The notes under the pieces are model-generated. The model was given only the letters and a program-made list of their open reading frames with translations, was not told the DNA's origin and did no database searches. Below are positions 14,952-26,820 of a stretch of DNA of 64,000 bases, in pieces. The DNA is from Glebionis coronaria (lineage: Eukaryota > Streptophyta > Magnoliopsida > Asterales > Asteraceae): the NCBI GenBank assembly GCA_025667525.1, contig CM046881.1:493479627-493543626 (forward strand), in the 5' to 3' direction. A program made the translations under genes and the position numbers. Position 1 is the stretch's first letter. The number at the start of each line of letters is the position of its first letter.

Positions 14952-17900
14952 TTAAAAATCCGATAAACGTATACCGGGGTCAAAGATAGCGTCCTCGTTC
15001 TCGGATGAAAGACGAGACAACACAACTCCAACACAAATCCCAATGGGATATAAGAAAATAGGAGAGAAGAAATAGAAGGGTGGGACAATGGGTAAGTCAT
15101 AACATTGAGCTACTCGAGGTAGACTCGCACCAATCAAATGAAAAGATTTTCCATTTATTGCATCGGTGGAAGACCGAGATTTCCCTATATAAGCAATTCC
15201 AGGATCAAATATCTCGTCCTCGGTGGAGAAAGGGGAGGGAACATAAGGGGCTTCCCCCACACTAAGTCCACACAAAGCATCGTCAAAAGGAAAAGACGAG
15301 CTTGTAGTACTCAATAAACGCGGTGATGACGGAGTTACAATTGTAGAAAAATCTTTTAAATTAAATTCAAAATCTTTTCCTTTTTCATCTTTAAAACTCT
15401 CCTTGTGAAAACCCGATTTAATTATGTCAAAAATATTTGGTGTATCTAAAACAATGTTAGTCACACTAAAAATTCTCACATTTTGAAAGCGTTTTGGTTT
15501 AGGTGGTGGCAAGTTTTCAAATCTTTTGTCAACAAAGAAAACCTCCCCATCGGGATCAACGTATTCATCATCCGAAGAATCACTCGAGATTGGAATCATA
15601 GGCTTAACACTCTTAACCTCCATCGGCGGAGGGGACGGAACTTCATTTTTCTCAACAACTCCTAAAACTCTATTTGAAATTCTTTTGCAAATGCTTTTGG
15701 TGGAATCGACATTGTACAAAGATGTGATCGAATAAACATGAGAAAGAGTGGAGTTTTGGGTTGCATTAATGACGAGTTCTTCCTCATTGAAACGAAGAGT
15801 GATTTTTCTTGCATGCACATCGATAAGTGCTCTCGAGGTATCCAAAAAAGATCGACCTAAAATTAACGGAACTTTAGGATCGATGGGAATATCAACAACA
15901 ATGAAGTCTACAGGGTAGTAGAACTTTCCAACTTTCACAAAGACGTCCTCGGCAACTCCACAAGCTAGAATCGTAGAATAATCGGCCATTTCGATTGACA
16001 TTCTTGAAGGAGTGAGATTTGGAAGATTGAGCGATTTAAAAATCTCAAGAGGCATCAAATTAATACTAGCACCAAGATCGGCCAAGGCGTAGCATTCTTC
16101 CATGTCTTGGATAGCACATGGGATTAAAAACTTTCTAGGATCACCGACTTTTTGAGGTATGCGGCTTAGAAAAACCGAAGAACAACTAGATGATTTTTGC
16201 AATTTTTCTTTGTTATTCAACATACTTTTGAAGTTCGCGGCAAATCGAGGCATCATGACTAAGGCGTCGGCAAAACTTATATTGAAATGCAAGTCACGAA
16301 ACATTTTCATAAAAAGTTCAAATTGATAATTATTTCGTTCTTGTGCCTTTTCCTTGTTTCGTCTTGATGGGTAGGGTAAAGGTGGTGTGGGTTGGGGCAA
16401 ATTAGGCATAGGCATCGGCCTTGGAATCTCGGGTTCCATAATGGGTATTGGTTCAACCGTAGGTGTGGTTTGAGCGGTACTTCGTGGGCTTGTAATGTGC
16501 TCCTTTTCAACCACAACCTCGGGTTCTTTCTCTTTTTCCTTCTCCATAGAAGTACTTGGACGAGAAATGGGTTCTTTGAAAGTTTTACCACTACGAGTGG
16601 CAATAACCTTCAATTCTCCTTTCGGGTTCACGATGGTATCACTAGGAAGACCACCCGAAGAAGAGGGCTTACACATGATAGCTTCAAACATTTTAGCCAT
16701 ACGGTCTTCAAACTTAGATTGCCTAGCATCCGCTTTTAACAATTCTTGCTTAATCTCATGTTGTCCTTGCTCCATTTTTTGTTGATTTTGTTGGAGTCGT
16801 GTGACATTTCCTTCCATTTTATTAGCATGAGTTTTAAGTTCATTAGCAAGTTCGTTTTTAAGCTCGTTTTTCAACTCGGACCTTAAGCTAATCATCTCAC
16901 GTTGCATGTTATCAAACTTAGCATCATTAGCCTTAGCATAATCTAAAAATTCTCCTTGCAAATTTTTAGTGTGAGCATTTTGAAAACCTTGAGTAGGAGT
17001 TTGAAAATCACGGTTTTGGTTTTGATTAGAAATTTGCCCATTACCACTTTGGTAATTACCCTTGTTATAATTCCTTTGATTTCCTTGGTAATTTCCACCT
17101 TGATTGTTGTTTCGATAGTTATTAGCATTTTGATTTTGTGGAGCTTGATTTTGGCGGGAACCTTGACCGATTTGGTTATAAGTTCCCGTGGCTACATAAG
17201 CATTCGAAGTGTTACCATCCGCGGTAATGCACTCGGAAAAATCATGAGCTCCACCACATGAAATACAACTCTTAGCAACCGCTTTAACCGAAGCGGAATT
17301 TGAAGCTTCTTGAGCTTTCCAATGAGACATAAGAGTCGAAAACCTATCGAAAAACCGATTCTCCTCATTTGCTTCATCTTGCAAGGCATTAATGGAACGA
17401 GATGATGACGAGCCCAAATTGGCAACACTCGGTGTGTTACGAGGGCTATAGACCTTAGACCTATTTTCTATGATTTTCAAAGCCTCATCGGTCGTTTTGC
17501 ACAAAAAATTACCACCCGCGGCGGCATTTAAATAATCTCGTTCATGTTCATTAAGCCCATTATAAAAAGTGTCAATTTGATGCAATTCGGAAAAATCATG
17601 GTGTGGACATTCGTGTAACATTTCTTTAAACCTTTCCCAAGCCATTGAAAAACTTTCATTTGGTCTTTGTGTAAAACGTGAAATCTCGTTTTTCAAATGT
17701 GTTGTCTTAGATGGTGGAAAAAATTGATTCACAAATTTAGACACGAGATCGGCCCATGTCAAAATCGAATTCGGCGGTTCTTTCTCAAGCCATATCTTGG
17801 CGGGTCCATCTAACGAGTAAGGAAACAACATCATCTTAATGGCATCGTGTGGTACATCCTTAAACTTGCTTGTCGCGGTAAGACGATTAAATTGCCTAAT

Positions 17901-18218
17901 GTGATAATGTGGGTTGTCTTTTTCGTGACCGCGAAACTTGTTTGCTTGAAGCATAGACATTAAACCCGTCTTGATCTCAAAGTTCTCCGCAAGGATGGCG
18001 GGAATCACAATGGCCTCTCCAAAACCCTCGGTGGGTGCTTGAAGCAACTCCATCATAGTACGATTAGCCATGATAGCTTCTTGTTCTACAATAGGTTCCT
18101 CACTTGGAGACTCCTCACTAGAATGAGTTTTAGTAGGAGTTTTGTTCTTGCGTCTACGTGCACGTTTTTCTTGATTACGAGTGAGCATAAACGTCACGTA
18201 CAACGTGGAGACGAGCAA
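14952..18218 (-). CDS. Gag-protease polyprotein of an LTR retrotransposon (1088 aa, intact)
   Basis: The product is the capsid/nucleocapsid polyprotein with a fused retropepsin. Residues about 50-260 form the plant Ty3/gypsy retrotransposon-gag domain (RFKEMLHECP, FYNGLNEHERDYLNAAAGG). A compact zinc knuckle CISCGGAHDFSEC is at 318-330 (CX2CX3HX4C). An Asn/Gln/Gly-rich tract spans about 340-430 and a Lys/Glu heptad-like coiled coil about 430-515. A Pro/Glu-rich linker follows, then an aspartic protease with active-site triad DLG at 714-716 (ALADLGASINLMP) and a partner ILGRSFLDT near 786. The tail repeats EDEIFDPGI at about 1001-1009 and a variant (EDAIFDPGI) near 1075. It ends before any reverse transcriptase. 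The first Met may not be the true start; an in-frame Met at residue 11 (MLTRNQEKRARRRK) is a good alternative. DLG in place of DTG is usual for this plant group. Confidence 0.9.
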   Translation of the reverse strand: MLVSTLYVTFMLTRNQEKRARRRKNKTPTKTHSSEESPSEEPIVEQEAIMANRTMMELLQAPTEGFGEAIVIPAILAENFEIKTGLMSMLQANKFRGHEKDNPHYHIRQFNRLTATSKFKDVPHDAIKMMLFPYSLDGPAKIWLEKEPPNSILTWADLVSKFVNQFFPPSKTTHLKNEISRFTQRPNESFSMAWERFKEMLHECPHHDFSELHQIDTFYNGLNEHERDYLNAAAGGNFLCKTTDEALKIIENRSKVYSPRNTPSVANLGSSSSRSINALQDEANEENRFFDRFSTLMSHWKAQEASNSASVKAVAKSCISCGGAHDFSECITADGNTSNAYVATGTYNQIGQGSRQNQAPQNQNANNYRNNNQGGNYQGNQRNYNKGNYQSGNGQISNQNQNRDFQTPTQGFQNAHTKNLQGEFLDYAKANDAKFDNMQREMISLRSELKNELKNELANELKTHANKMEGNVTRLQQNQQKMEQGQHEIKQELLKADARQSKFEDRMAKMFEAIMCKPSSSGGLPSDTIVNPKGELKVIATRSGKTFKEPISRPSTSMEKEKEKEPEVVVEKEHITSPRSTAQTTPTVEPIPIMEPEIPRPMPMPNLPQPTPPLPYPSRRNKEKAQERNNYQFELFMKMFRDLHFNISFADALVMMPRFAANFKSMLNNKEKLQKSSSCSSVFLSRIPQKVGDPRKFLIPCAIQDMEECYALADLGASINLMPLEIFKSLNLPNLTPSRMSIEMADYSTILACGVAEDVFVKVGKFYYPVDFIVVDIPIDPKVPLILGRSFLDTSRALIDVHARKITLRFNEEELVINATQNSTLSHVYSITSLYNVDSTKSICKRISNRVLGVVEKNEVPSPPPMEVKSVKPMIPISSDSSDDEYVDPDGEVFFVDKRFENLPPPKPKRFQNVRIFSVTNIVLDTPNIFDIIKSGFHKESFKDEKGKDFEFNLKDFSTIVTPSSPRLLSTTSSSFPFDDALCGLSVGEAPYVPSPFSTEDEIFDPGIAYIGKSRSSTDAINGKSFHLIGASLPRVAQCYDLPIVPPFYFFSPIFLYPIGICVGVVLSRLSSENEDAIFDPGIRLSDF

Positions 18219-18915
18219 AGAAGATTTTTTTTGGTATTTTGTGTTTTTTCAATTTTTTTGTGGTTTTTGATTGTATTAACCTTTTTGGAAATTGGTGAAT
18301 GTATTAAGTAGACAATGAGTCCACAAATCTCCTCACTAATCAAATCTCTTGATTAAAAAGGCCTCAAGGAATGAAAACGATCACGTGGAGTGAACGCCTT
18401 CGATGACTTTAGAACGATGGTGGAACACCAAATCGTTCAAGAGGGTTTAATCAAATGAAACCAAGAAAATATATATGATATGTAATAATACTTTGTGCGG
18501 CAAAACCCTCGATTCACTCTCAAAATCAAATACGCACAAGCAAGCGGAGGAAACGAGGCGGCGCGAAGCACTTAAGAGCCTTTTTCCTTTAGGTTGTGAA
18601 ATACAACCGCCTTATACCCACCTTATAGTTTGTATTATCAAGATTAAGCTTCACGAAAGTATTTATCTATTTTTGCCTTTTTTTCTTTGGTTTGAGATTC
18701 GAATACAATGATCGAGTGATGAAATCCCGAATCAAGGTTGTGATTGCTCACGTATTTGGAGTACTTGTGTATTTATTGTTCTACGTATACAATATAGTAA
18801 TAGTATTCACACAAAAACCGAAAAACGATAATACGTATTAATAGAGTGCTATTAATACAAATACTATTATGGCTAATATAGAAAACAACAATGTTCAATC
18901 AAAACACAACACGCC
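18219..18915 (-). other. Leader between primer site and gag start
   Basis: About 700 bases separate the tRNA-Asp primer site from the gag ORF. It contains no convincing ORF on the minus strand and would carry the packaging and dimerisation signals of the RNA. The short plus-strand open frames here have no recognisable content. Confidence 0.6.
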
Positions 18916-18933
18916 TCCCCGGCAGCGGCGCCA
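18916..18933 (-). promoter_or_regulatory. Primer binding site, tRNA-Asp type
   Basis: The plus strand reads TCCCCGGCAGCGGCGCCA, which equals the 3' end of plant tRNA-Asp (including CCA) at 17 of 18 positions as I know that tRNA. It is five bases from the LTR edge at 18939. The spacing and sequence fix the element's orientation as minus and the right-hand repeat as its 5' LTR. Confidence 0.85.
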
Positions 18934-18938
18934 AAAAT

Positions 18939-21900
18939 TGATGTAATGTTTTTACTACCCTTTAGGAAAAGAGCAATAAAATAGGGTAAGCGAGCACGAC
19001 GATTTAGGAAAACCGTGTGTGAATGACCCTTAAGAAAGTGAGTTCGTTCTCGAGGAGGCTAGTGCGTTGTGTAATGAATGATTGATTTTGTTTTTGATTA
19101 TTAATGAGAAGAAAAGAAGAGAAAATTACGAAGACGAAAAAAATAGAGAAATAGGCAAAAACACTACTAGAAAGTTACGACGTAGAAACGTAAAAAACAC
19201 AAAATTTAAAATTTTAATCTAAAAATTCCTAAAAATTACTAAAAATCCACAATAATATTCTAAGAGTTTACAAAAAATCCAAAATTGCCAAAACCTTTTA
19301 ATTAATTTAATAATGACTTTTTAATGCTAATAAAAGCCCTAAAAATCACTTTTAAATATTAAAAAGCCCTAAACAAGATTTAATAATTTGTAAACCTTAA
19401 AAATGACCTAATTAAGATAAAAACTATTTTTTTAAAATTTTAAAACCAATTTAAACTATTTTAAACTCCTAAAAACTATTAAAATCTATTAAATCTTAAA
19501 TTAATTCTAAAAATTAATTGAAAAGCCTAAAAATTAATTGGAAAGTGACAAAGGTCCTATTTTAATGTCTAGAATCTAGGAAAAATGAAAAAGAGATAAA
19601 AATAAAACTTTTTATTTTTATGAATAAAATAATATTAAAATAATCCAAAAAATGAAAAGTTCTCAAATAAATTCTAAAAAATTCTCAAAAATCCTAAATA
19701 TTCTAATTAAGAAGAAAATGCAAATTAAAGTTCCTAAAACCTTTTAGTTAATTTTATATTAATTTTTAAAATTGTCTAAAAAACCTAAAATCAAATAAAA
19801 TTAAAAATTAAAGTTTTTGAAAACTTTTTTAAATGTAAACCTCAAAAATAAGAATTAAAACCTAAAAACTATTTTTCCCTAATTAAAAACTACTTTTTAC
19901 TATTTTTAAAATACTTTCTAAAAATAAAACTAGAAATAATCCTAATAATTAATTAAATAAAAGGAAAAATAATTTTTTAAAACAGAAAAGTCCTAAAACT
20001 TATAAATATCCTAGGAAAAATGAAATAAGCCCAAAAAGCTTAATAAATAAGCTGGAAAAAATCAAATAAGCTACGGCTTATTAAAATGAGAACAAAATAG
20101 AAAGGGGTTAAAAAGGTAATGAAATGAAAAGAGAACGTAAAAAGCTATCTAGATCACCTGGTAAGCACGCTTAGTCCCCCAACGAGGGGTCGCGTGTTCG
20201 AGTCCGGTGCGGGTATGCTTTTTATAAATTTTTTTTTTTTTTTTTTTTACTTTTAGAACTTGATTCCAGTAACTTTTCAACACACAAAAACTCAAACACA
20301 AACTAGATTAATCAAGATTAAAGCAAGAATTGAGCAAAACGTGCCCAAGTCTGCTTGTGTTTCTGATGAACAAGTGAAGAGTTCTTCACTTGTGATGAAA
20401 TCCAAGAGGACTTGGTTGTGTACTTGTTTGGTGGTGTTTGTTGATGGACAAGGGCACCCCTACACTCTTTCTGAGTGTAGGGAGTCACAATAAACAGGAA
20501 ATAAACAAGTAGCACCACTCAGTCAAACAATCAAAGCCCAACTGGGAATCTAAATGTTGCTGATGTGTTGTAAAGGTCTGATGGTACTTTTTAGCCACTT
20601 ACTTGCACAAAAGTGATTTTCCAAACCCAAGATTATGCATACACAAGCTCCAAATGATACACTAACAACATAAAATCCTATAATAACCTAGATTCTAACA
20701 GTATGCGAGATTCAAGATCACCAAATCATCAAAACAGGCAGATAAAATGACTAGGTAGATTTTTTACCTATGATTCTCACTTTTTAACACACCATTAGCT
20801 ACCAACTTGTTCCCAAATGAAGTCTAGTCTAACAACAACCTATTACTACCCCTTTTAAACACTCCTAACAGATTTTTATCCTCAAAATCCTCCAAAGTCT
20901 CTACTTAAAACCCGTATCCAAACAACCCTTTATATTTCGAAATGCAACTTTTTTCAAACAAACTCTATCCAAACCTATTTCAAACTGATTTATAAGGCAT
21001 CCAACATGCATAACACACTTAATCTACTCAAATTCAACAGTCTTAACAAACTTATAGCAACAAGCATATAAATCACATAAACTGCATTTTTTTCTGAAAA
21101 TTTGAAAAAGGGAAAATCTTCCTTACCCAAGAACCCTACATCCAGGGTTCTTTGTGGATGTAAATCCACCTCCTACCAACTGGGGTTGGTGCTGAACCTT
21201 TAACAGCAACAATCCTTCAACCTGCCAAAGAAAAATCAAAAGAAAACAAGAAAATATCCAATATTCTGTTTTCACTTTTTCTTTCTTAAAAACCTTACAC
21301 AAACTTATAATCCTTATCAAACACGTTTTAAAACACTTCAAACTCACAAATTACCTTCCTTTTCCACTTTCACTTCCAAGGAATGAGATTTGAAAGATTT
21401 GAACAAAATTTAAAAACCTTCAAAAACTTTTGAAAATCAAACACACTTTTGAAATTGGAACTCAGTATTAGCAACCCAAACACACAAACTTTTTATAATT
21501 AATTAAAAGGAATTACAATTTATATCAAAAATACCAAACTTTAATAATTTATAAAAAAGGAATTACAATGAGATTGCTAAAAACTGGAACAAAGGTGGAT
21601 GAACAGGCTCATCCCCTATTTATACAAGAAGTAGAACATACTAGAAGACTAAAAACCCTAATAGGTAAAGCCCTAATTTGCCCTTGGACGATTTGACTGA
21701 AATTTGGTCAAAATAAGTTCCCATGTGATCCTGTTGGTGTCTTGTGAAGATGCCAGCTGTGAACACTCCATCTTGAGCGTCAAAATAATCTTGGGGGCCA
21801 AGGAGTGAAGTTGGACCACTGATTTGGTCAAGTGCCATGTGAGAAGGTAGCAGGGGAGGGGACAAGGGGTGGAGTGGTCGTTTTCTGGGTGGGGTTTTAT

Positions 21901-22713
21901 GTTGGGAGTGGGGTGAGGTGTAAAACCCCCAACCTTAATTAGGATTAAGGTTAAAAGTTAAGGAGATTAAAACTGGGGTTTTCTAGGGTTTATAGTATGA
22001 ATGTGGTTAAAAGGTTAAGTTTGATTCGTTTGAGGGTTTAAATATTGTGTTTCCCACACTTAATCCCTTTATTAAACTGATTTTAAAAATCAGTTAACTT
22101 AGTCTGAGTGGGAAAGGTGACGTGGATGGAGGTAAGGAGGTGATTGGTTGAAAATTTGATAGTGGGTGACGTGTTGGCTAGGGAGTGGGTGAAATGGTTT
22201 TGGTTGTCTGGCCAGTTTGGCCCCCAAGCTTTTCTTTTCTTTCCACTTTGTTTTTAATCCCATCAGCGCCCTTTTTGCTCATAACAACTTTTGGAAAGTT
22301 GTCAAAAGTGGCACACAAGGTTTATAAACTTTTCCAAGGGCTTCTTTTGTATATTCTTGAAATTTCAAGGACTGGTCTTGTACAATCTTCAAATAATAAG
22401 GACCATACTTGTACAATTAACATTTGGAGGGTTAATTGTGACAAGTTCTTCAAAGATGAGGGACTAAACTTGACAATCTTCAATTCTTCAAGGGTCTTTT
22501 TGAAAAATCCAAACTTGGGCCCGGTTCATTGTGCGACTTCGTTTCCCGTGTTCGTTTTTGAATGATTCTTGTGATCTTTTGCCATTTCCTCAATATCCGT
22601 ACCTAAAAATACACAAGTAACAAACACGAGCATATATTTGGTCTATTTTATGATATTTAAATGATTAAAGGCCGTTTTTGATGGTGAGATCATGTATAAA
22701 AGCCATCTCATCA
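18939..22713 (-). repeat. 5' LTR of the gag-protease element
   Basis: Nearly identical to 9263-13032. Homology to the left copy continues a further 36 bases (22714-22749) beyond the expected LTR edge, through a second copy of the polypurine tract. The LTR would supply the promoter reading leftward. A TATAAAAG-like motif occurs on the plus strand near 22696-22702 (minus CTTTTATACATG) close to the outer edge. Confidence 0.88.
20151..20222 (+). other. tRNA-like segment with pol III A/B-box-like motifs (LTR copy 2)
   Basis: The same tRNA-like stretch as at 10472-10541, with one extra C in the middle, an A to G change after the B box, and a longer T run downstream (20227-20248). Both copies keep the B box GTTCGAGTCC unchanged. 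Confidence 0.4.
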
Positions 22714-22749
22714 CTCCCCCATACTAAACCATTGCCGTGCCCTCACGCA
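22714..22749 (-). repeat. Duplicated polypurine tract and 3' interior end outside the 5' LTR
   Basis: These 36 bases equal 13033-13068, that is, the polypurine tract plus the last bases of the element's interior, yet here they lie outside the 5' LTR. In a simple insertion, host DNA should begin at 22714. The right LTR therefore once served also as the 3' LTR of a second, now deleted, tandem copy. Confidence 0.7.
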
Positions 22750-24880
22750 TATATTTGGTCTATTTTCGTTTTGGATTTAGTCTATGTTATTTTAGCTAGA
22801 CTATGGATTTATGTATTTTAAGAGTTTGACTATGTTATTTTAATGGATGGAGTTTTAGACTTTTTTTGGTTATGTGGTTATGAGCTTATGTGAGTAGATG
22901 GATATATGCGTTATGTGTTGTATTAATTCTTATAAGTGTCATCATAGGAAGGAGTGCATTGGGGAAGGGTAATTGTATAAGTATGGTGGCCAACATAGTT
23001 ATACAAGTACCACAACTTCAATGGATTCCTAAGTATGATTGCATGAAAGAGGGTTAGTACATGCTTGTATAGTAGATGTTAGACGGATTTAAGTATATGT
23101 ATCCCGATATGCCTATATATGTATGATCCTCTACAATTATCGATTGTATCCTTAGGAGTGTGGCTAGCTCGCTTTTTTATATTAAACCTCCGTTGTAGCG
23201 TATTCTTTGAGTTTCGTATTTCACGTGTACATTTTAAAATGGTGTTCTTGGTTTTAAGTCTATTGAAATATATTGGGATTTCTTTTGAGATAATGAAATC
23301 TTTTGTGTTGGGTCTTACATTTCTTTTGGTCGGTATATATTGAAAAAAAGGGACTTGGAAATCTACTATAGAGTTAGATAGTTGGTTGTATTCGGTAAAA
23401 TAAGGGTAAGGTGTTGGAGTCGTGTTTGAAACAAGATGTAACATAAGATTTTTTTTAATCAACACTTGTTTATTTCAAATTTTAAAAGACTTTCTTTAAA
23501 ATAAAGCGAAATAAAATTTCTTTCTACTTAAATAGTTTATATAAGTGAGCTTAATCAATATACGTCATTTATAATTATTTATGCAAGACTAAACAAAGTT
23601 CATGAAAATTTCACATACATTTATTTCTTTTCATTTAAAAAGGAGTACGTTAATTACTAAGAGGATTCTTTAGTTTTTTTAAAAAACAACTAGTATAAAA
23701 CTGTTTTGGTCATAACTTGTTCGTTTTTAAAGCTTTTTGGGTGATTCAAAAGCCTAAAATTATGTACTAGAAATGTACTTCTCAAATATTTGATATGTAT
23801 AGTCATGGGGTGTCAGTAGCTTGATCGAAATTTTGGTACAAGTGACGGGTTCAAGGTTGAGTTTTGAATAGTAGTTTTTTTTTATGATTTGGGATGCACG
23901 GGATACCTAGTCTTTGAGTTGAGTTTTGAGATCGTCTAGAAGGTTGTTTGTAGATTGTTTGAGTCACATAGATGTGGTGAGGAAAGAAAAAAAATATTCT
24001 TTTGTAAAATTCGATCTTGTGTACGGTTTAAATAATATGTCGAGGGTCATAAGATGTTTTGGTTGCCATTAAGTGTTTCTTGGATCATTTTTCGTTGTCA
24101 TGAGTCATTTGAATTGGTACATGTTTGAGTTTTCCTTTTGAGTTTTCGTGGTTTTGGTATGTTTTAACTCGTGCACGTGAAATGTCGTTAGTTATTCGTG
24201 GGTTTGATTCGTTGATCATATCTAGTGGATTAAGGATGTAGTTTTGGGATCGTATTGATTGGGAGCGTTGAGGTAGACATATGAAAGACTTGGTCGCACC
24301 TACACGATTAAGTAGGTGGCCTTGAGAGAATGGTCAAAATGCCCTTAGTGGGGATGAAAGAGTTAAAAGTTTGTAGACAAACTAATATGATCATGAGGTC
24401 TCTTAGGAGTGCCAAGGGAGATGAATAGAGATTTGTATAATGTATGGATATTGGCACAAGTAACGCGCCATAGAGAGTGTTGGAAGGGGATATAATACCT
24501 CAAAGGTATTTATGATTGTTCGTAAGGCATGTAAGTTTTCCAAAAATTTCCTGAGATTTAGTAGGTTTGCCTATTAACTTTGAGGTAGAACCATAAATAG
24601 AGCAAGTAGGAGAAGTGAGAGGAGTTATAGTTAGTGCCTTTCCAAGGAAATTGTTGATGGAATGATTTTAAGAGCAAGAGTTGTTAGAAATTGCAACGGA
24701 TGCAAGGTAAAATTTGAGTTGCTTAGTAGTAGATTGGCTGTGAAAAGCGGTTGAGTGGTCTGATAAGAGGAAGTATTGGTCTTTTAGAATAAGTGTAGAT
24801 TTTCGCGAGTAGAACGAGGTAGAAATTTATTCGTATTGCTTCTAAGAGAGGGTGGAAGGAGGACGTAGTTGAAACTGCTA
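22750..24880. other. Degenerate sequence, probably old retroelement interior
   Basis: I find no protein motif I can defend here. It leads without a clear boundary into the decayed pol starting near 24880, so it may be the ruined gag-protease part of that Ty3/gypsy element or unrelated DNA joined after a deletion. It begins with a 20-base copy of LTR sequence (see findings). Confidence 0.35.
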
Positions 24881-26820
24881 AGGATGTTGTATGAACGCTT
24901 TGGGTTTACGGTTATGATTTTGGCTTCGTCGAGGCGCTATCAGTTTTCATGGAGTCAATGAACCGGGGGTTCATGACAATATATAAACGAGTTGTCATCG
25001 GGAGCATCGACGACATCTTGATCTACTCAAATCTAAGAAGGAGAGTGAGGCGAATTATGAGTTGGTTTTGGAGTTGTTAGGAAAGGGAATTATACGTGAG
25101 ATTTTCAAGTGTGAGTTTTAGGATTAAGTTGGCCAGGACGAGTAGTCAGAGATGATGGCATATCGTGGAACCAGCAAGGGGCAAAGTGAAGAAGGGTGAG
25201 GAAGCGTTTTGGAGGCTGAAGAGGTGGATTGGATAATCAGCAGATCTTAGAATTATCGGAAGGACTGGATGAATTCGCGAAGCATGACGATACGTGGAGC
25301 AAGGATTTGGATGTATACGAGAACGACAAAGAAAGGCGGTTGTTTATACGTTGTGGGAACTAAAGATTTGGAAGAACTAGATAGACTTAGTTAGTGGAGC
25401 TGGATTGTTATATCTGCCTAGAATGCTAAAGGCATTTGGGATACGAGACGTAGAGAATGATCTATACAGATCATGAACGTCTCCAACACATATTTAATCA
25501 TCGTGATTGAACATTTGGAAAAGGTGATGGGTGGAGTTAAGTGATGAAAGAAAATTGCAAGGCCAAGTACCATCTGGGAAAGGCAAGCATGGTTGATGAG
25601 ACATGGAATAAAAAGAATGAAGTGAAGCTGAGACGAACTTGAACTATATGGATGACGTATTAGGGTGGTTTGGATGAAGGATGTAGGTTGCACGAGTTGA
25701 GTTGTCTAAAGCAGAGAACGCGTCAACATGTATGTTGTGTGGCTTGGACAATCATATGGAGAAAAGGGACGTAGACTATACTTCCTACATAGATAGGAGT
25801 AGCTTAGAAAGGGCGATGTAAGGACGAAGTTGGTGAAAGGGATACATAATGGGGTGGAGGAATAAGTACGACGAGAGTTGGGTGATAGTCGATAGACTGA
25901 CTAATTCATCTCATATTTCAAGAGGAATGAGAAGTCGCGTAGTTGAGAAGTTGGAAGGATTGCGTACGGATGTGATGGAATAGAGGGTTTTGCATAAAAG
26001 TTAGCCTAATATGTATGGAATGCCTTATGAAGGATTATGGCAAGGGAAGAAACGATGGGAAGAAAGCGTAGTATACCGTTGATAGACTAATGTTTGGTAT
26101 GAGCATACTATAGGGGTAATTGAGAAAGACGCCTAGAGCATTGGCGTGAGATTTGGAGATAGTTGGAGAACGCATTATATTAGGAAGAATTCTCCTACAA
26201 AGAGAGAGTCACCGGTGAGAGGGGCATATTCCCCATTGATGAGGATGTAAGGAATAAAGGAGGAAACACCTAAATTATAGGCTGAAGACGGGATATAAGA
26301 TGGTATGGAAATTAAGATTGTGGAGAGACAAGCGAAAAGTAGTATGGAGGAAGAATGATTCGAGGGAGCAAGAGGTTGTGAAGATAGTGGGGTGATATTG
26401 AAGAGAAACCGTTAGAGCAAGAGGTTAGTAGTCACGAACAATGGAATGTCCACCTAGAGAAAAGGTGTAACACATGTTAGTATGAAGGATGGTTAGTTAC
26501 TTGGTGTCGAGCATGGGAAAGCAAGGATGAGGTGGTGGTTATGACATGTTTCTTGTGAATATTATGGGAAGCTTTTGGTTATGCAATCCTGCATATACCA
26601 TTGGATGTGTTTAAGGTTGGGAGAACTTCCGAATGATAGAAAATCCGTAGAGGATAGAAGCCGTTAGGTATGGTGATAGGAATTGTAGTAAAAACTGCTG
26701 GAGTTAATTCATAGGAGATGAGGTGGATCACCGTTACAGTGGGATGAAGTTAGAAGCGGCCAACGTATTGGACCAGAGATGGATCAGAAAACTATGGAGG
26801 TGGTGGCAGTGACTAAGTAG
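24880..26820 (+). pseudogene. Decayed Ty3/gypsy pol (reverse transcriptase to integrase)
   Basis: Around 24900-25060 the frame fragments show the reverse transcriptase region: ESMNRGFMT followed by SIDDILIYSN, a form of the plant gypsy DDILIYS catalytic motif. Downstream frames are shattered by stops and frameshifts through the RNase H and integrase regions. It is on the same strand as, and directly upstream of, the integrase C-terminus at 26820-27322 and the 3' LTR at 27357, so all belong to one element. It is far too damaged to make any protein. Confidence 0.6.

Larger units (their letters stand above)
9263..22713 (-). mobile_element. Non-autonomous GAG-protease LTR retrotransposon (Athila/Tat-like), minus strand
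   Basis: Two direct repeats of about 3.77 kb (9263-13032 and 18939-22713) flank a 5.9-kb interior. On the minus strand the order is 5' LTR, primer site complementary to the 3' end of tRNA-Asp, one intact gag-protease ORF, about 1.9 kb of non-coding sequence, polypurine tract, 3' LTR. LTR ends are TGATG...CATCA. By eye I counted roughly 18-20 substitutions and a few single-base indels between the LTRs, about 0.5%, which implies a recent insertion. There is no reverse transcriptase, RNase H or integrase, so mobility would need an autonomous partner. No 5-bp target duplication is visible (left GGGAC; right CTCCC, or TATAT if the 36-base extension is included). Confidence 0.85.

Noticed and set aside
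15080..18311. Plus-strand open frames of 60-115 codons
   Set aside because: Shadows opposite the minus-strand gag-protease ORF, which has clear domains.
23079..23465. 128-codon minus-strand open frame
   Set aside because: No motif, unusual composition, and it lies in degenerate retroelement-like sequence; probably chance.
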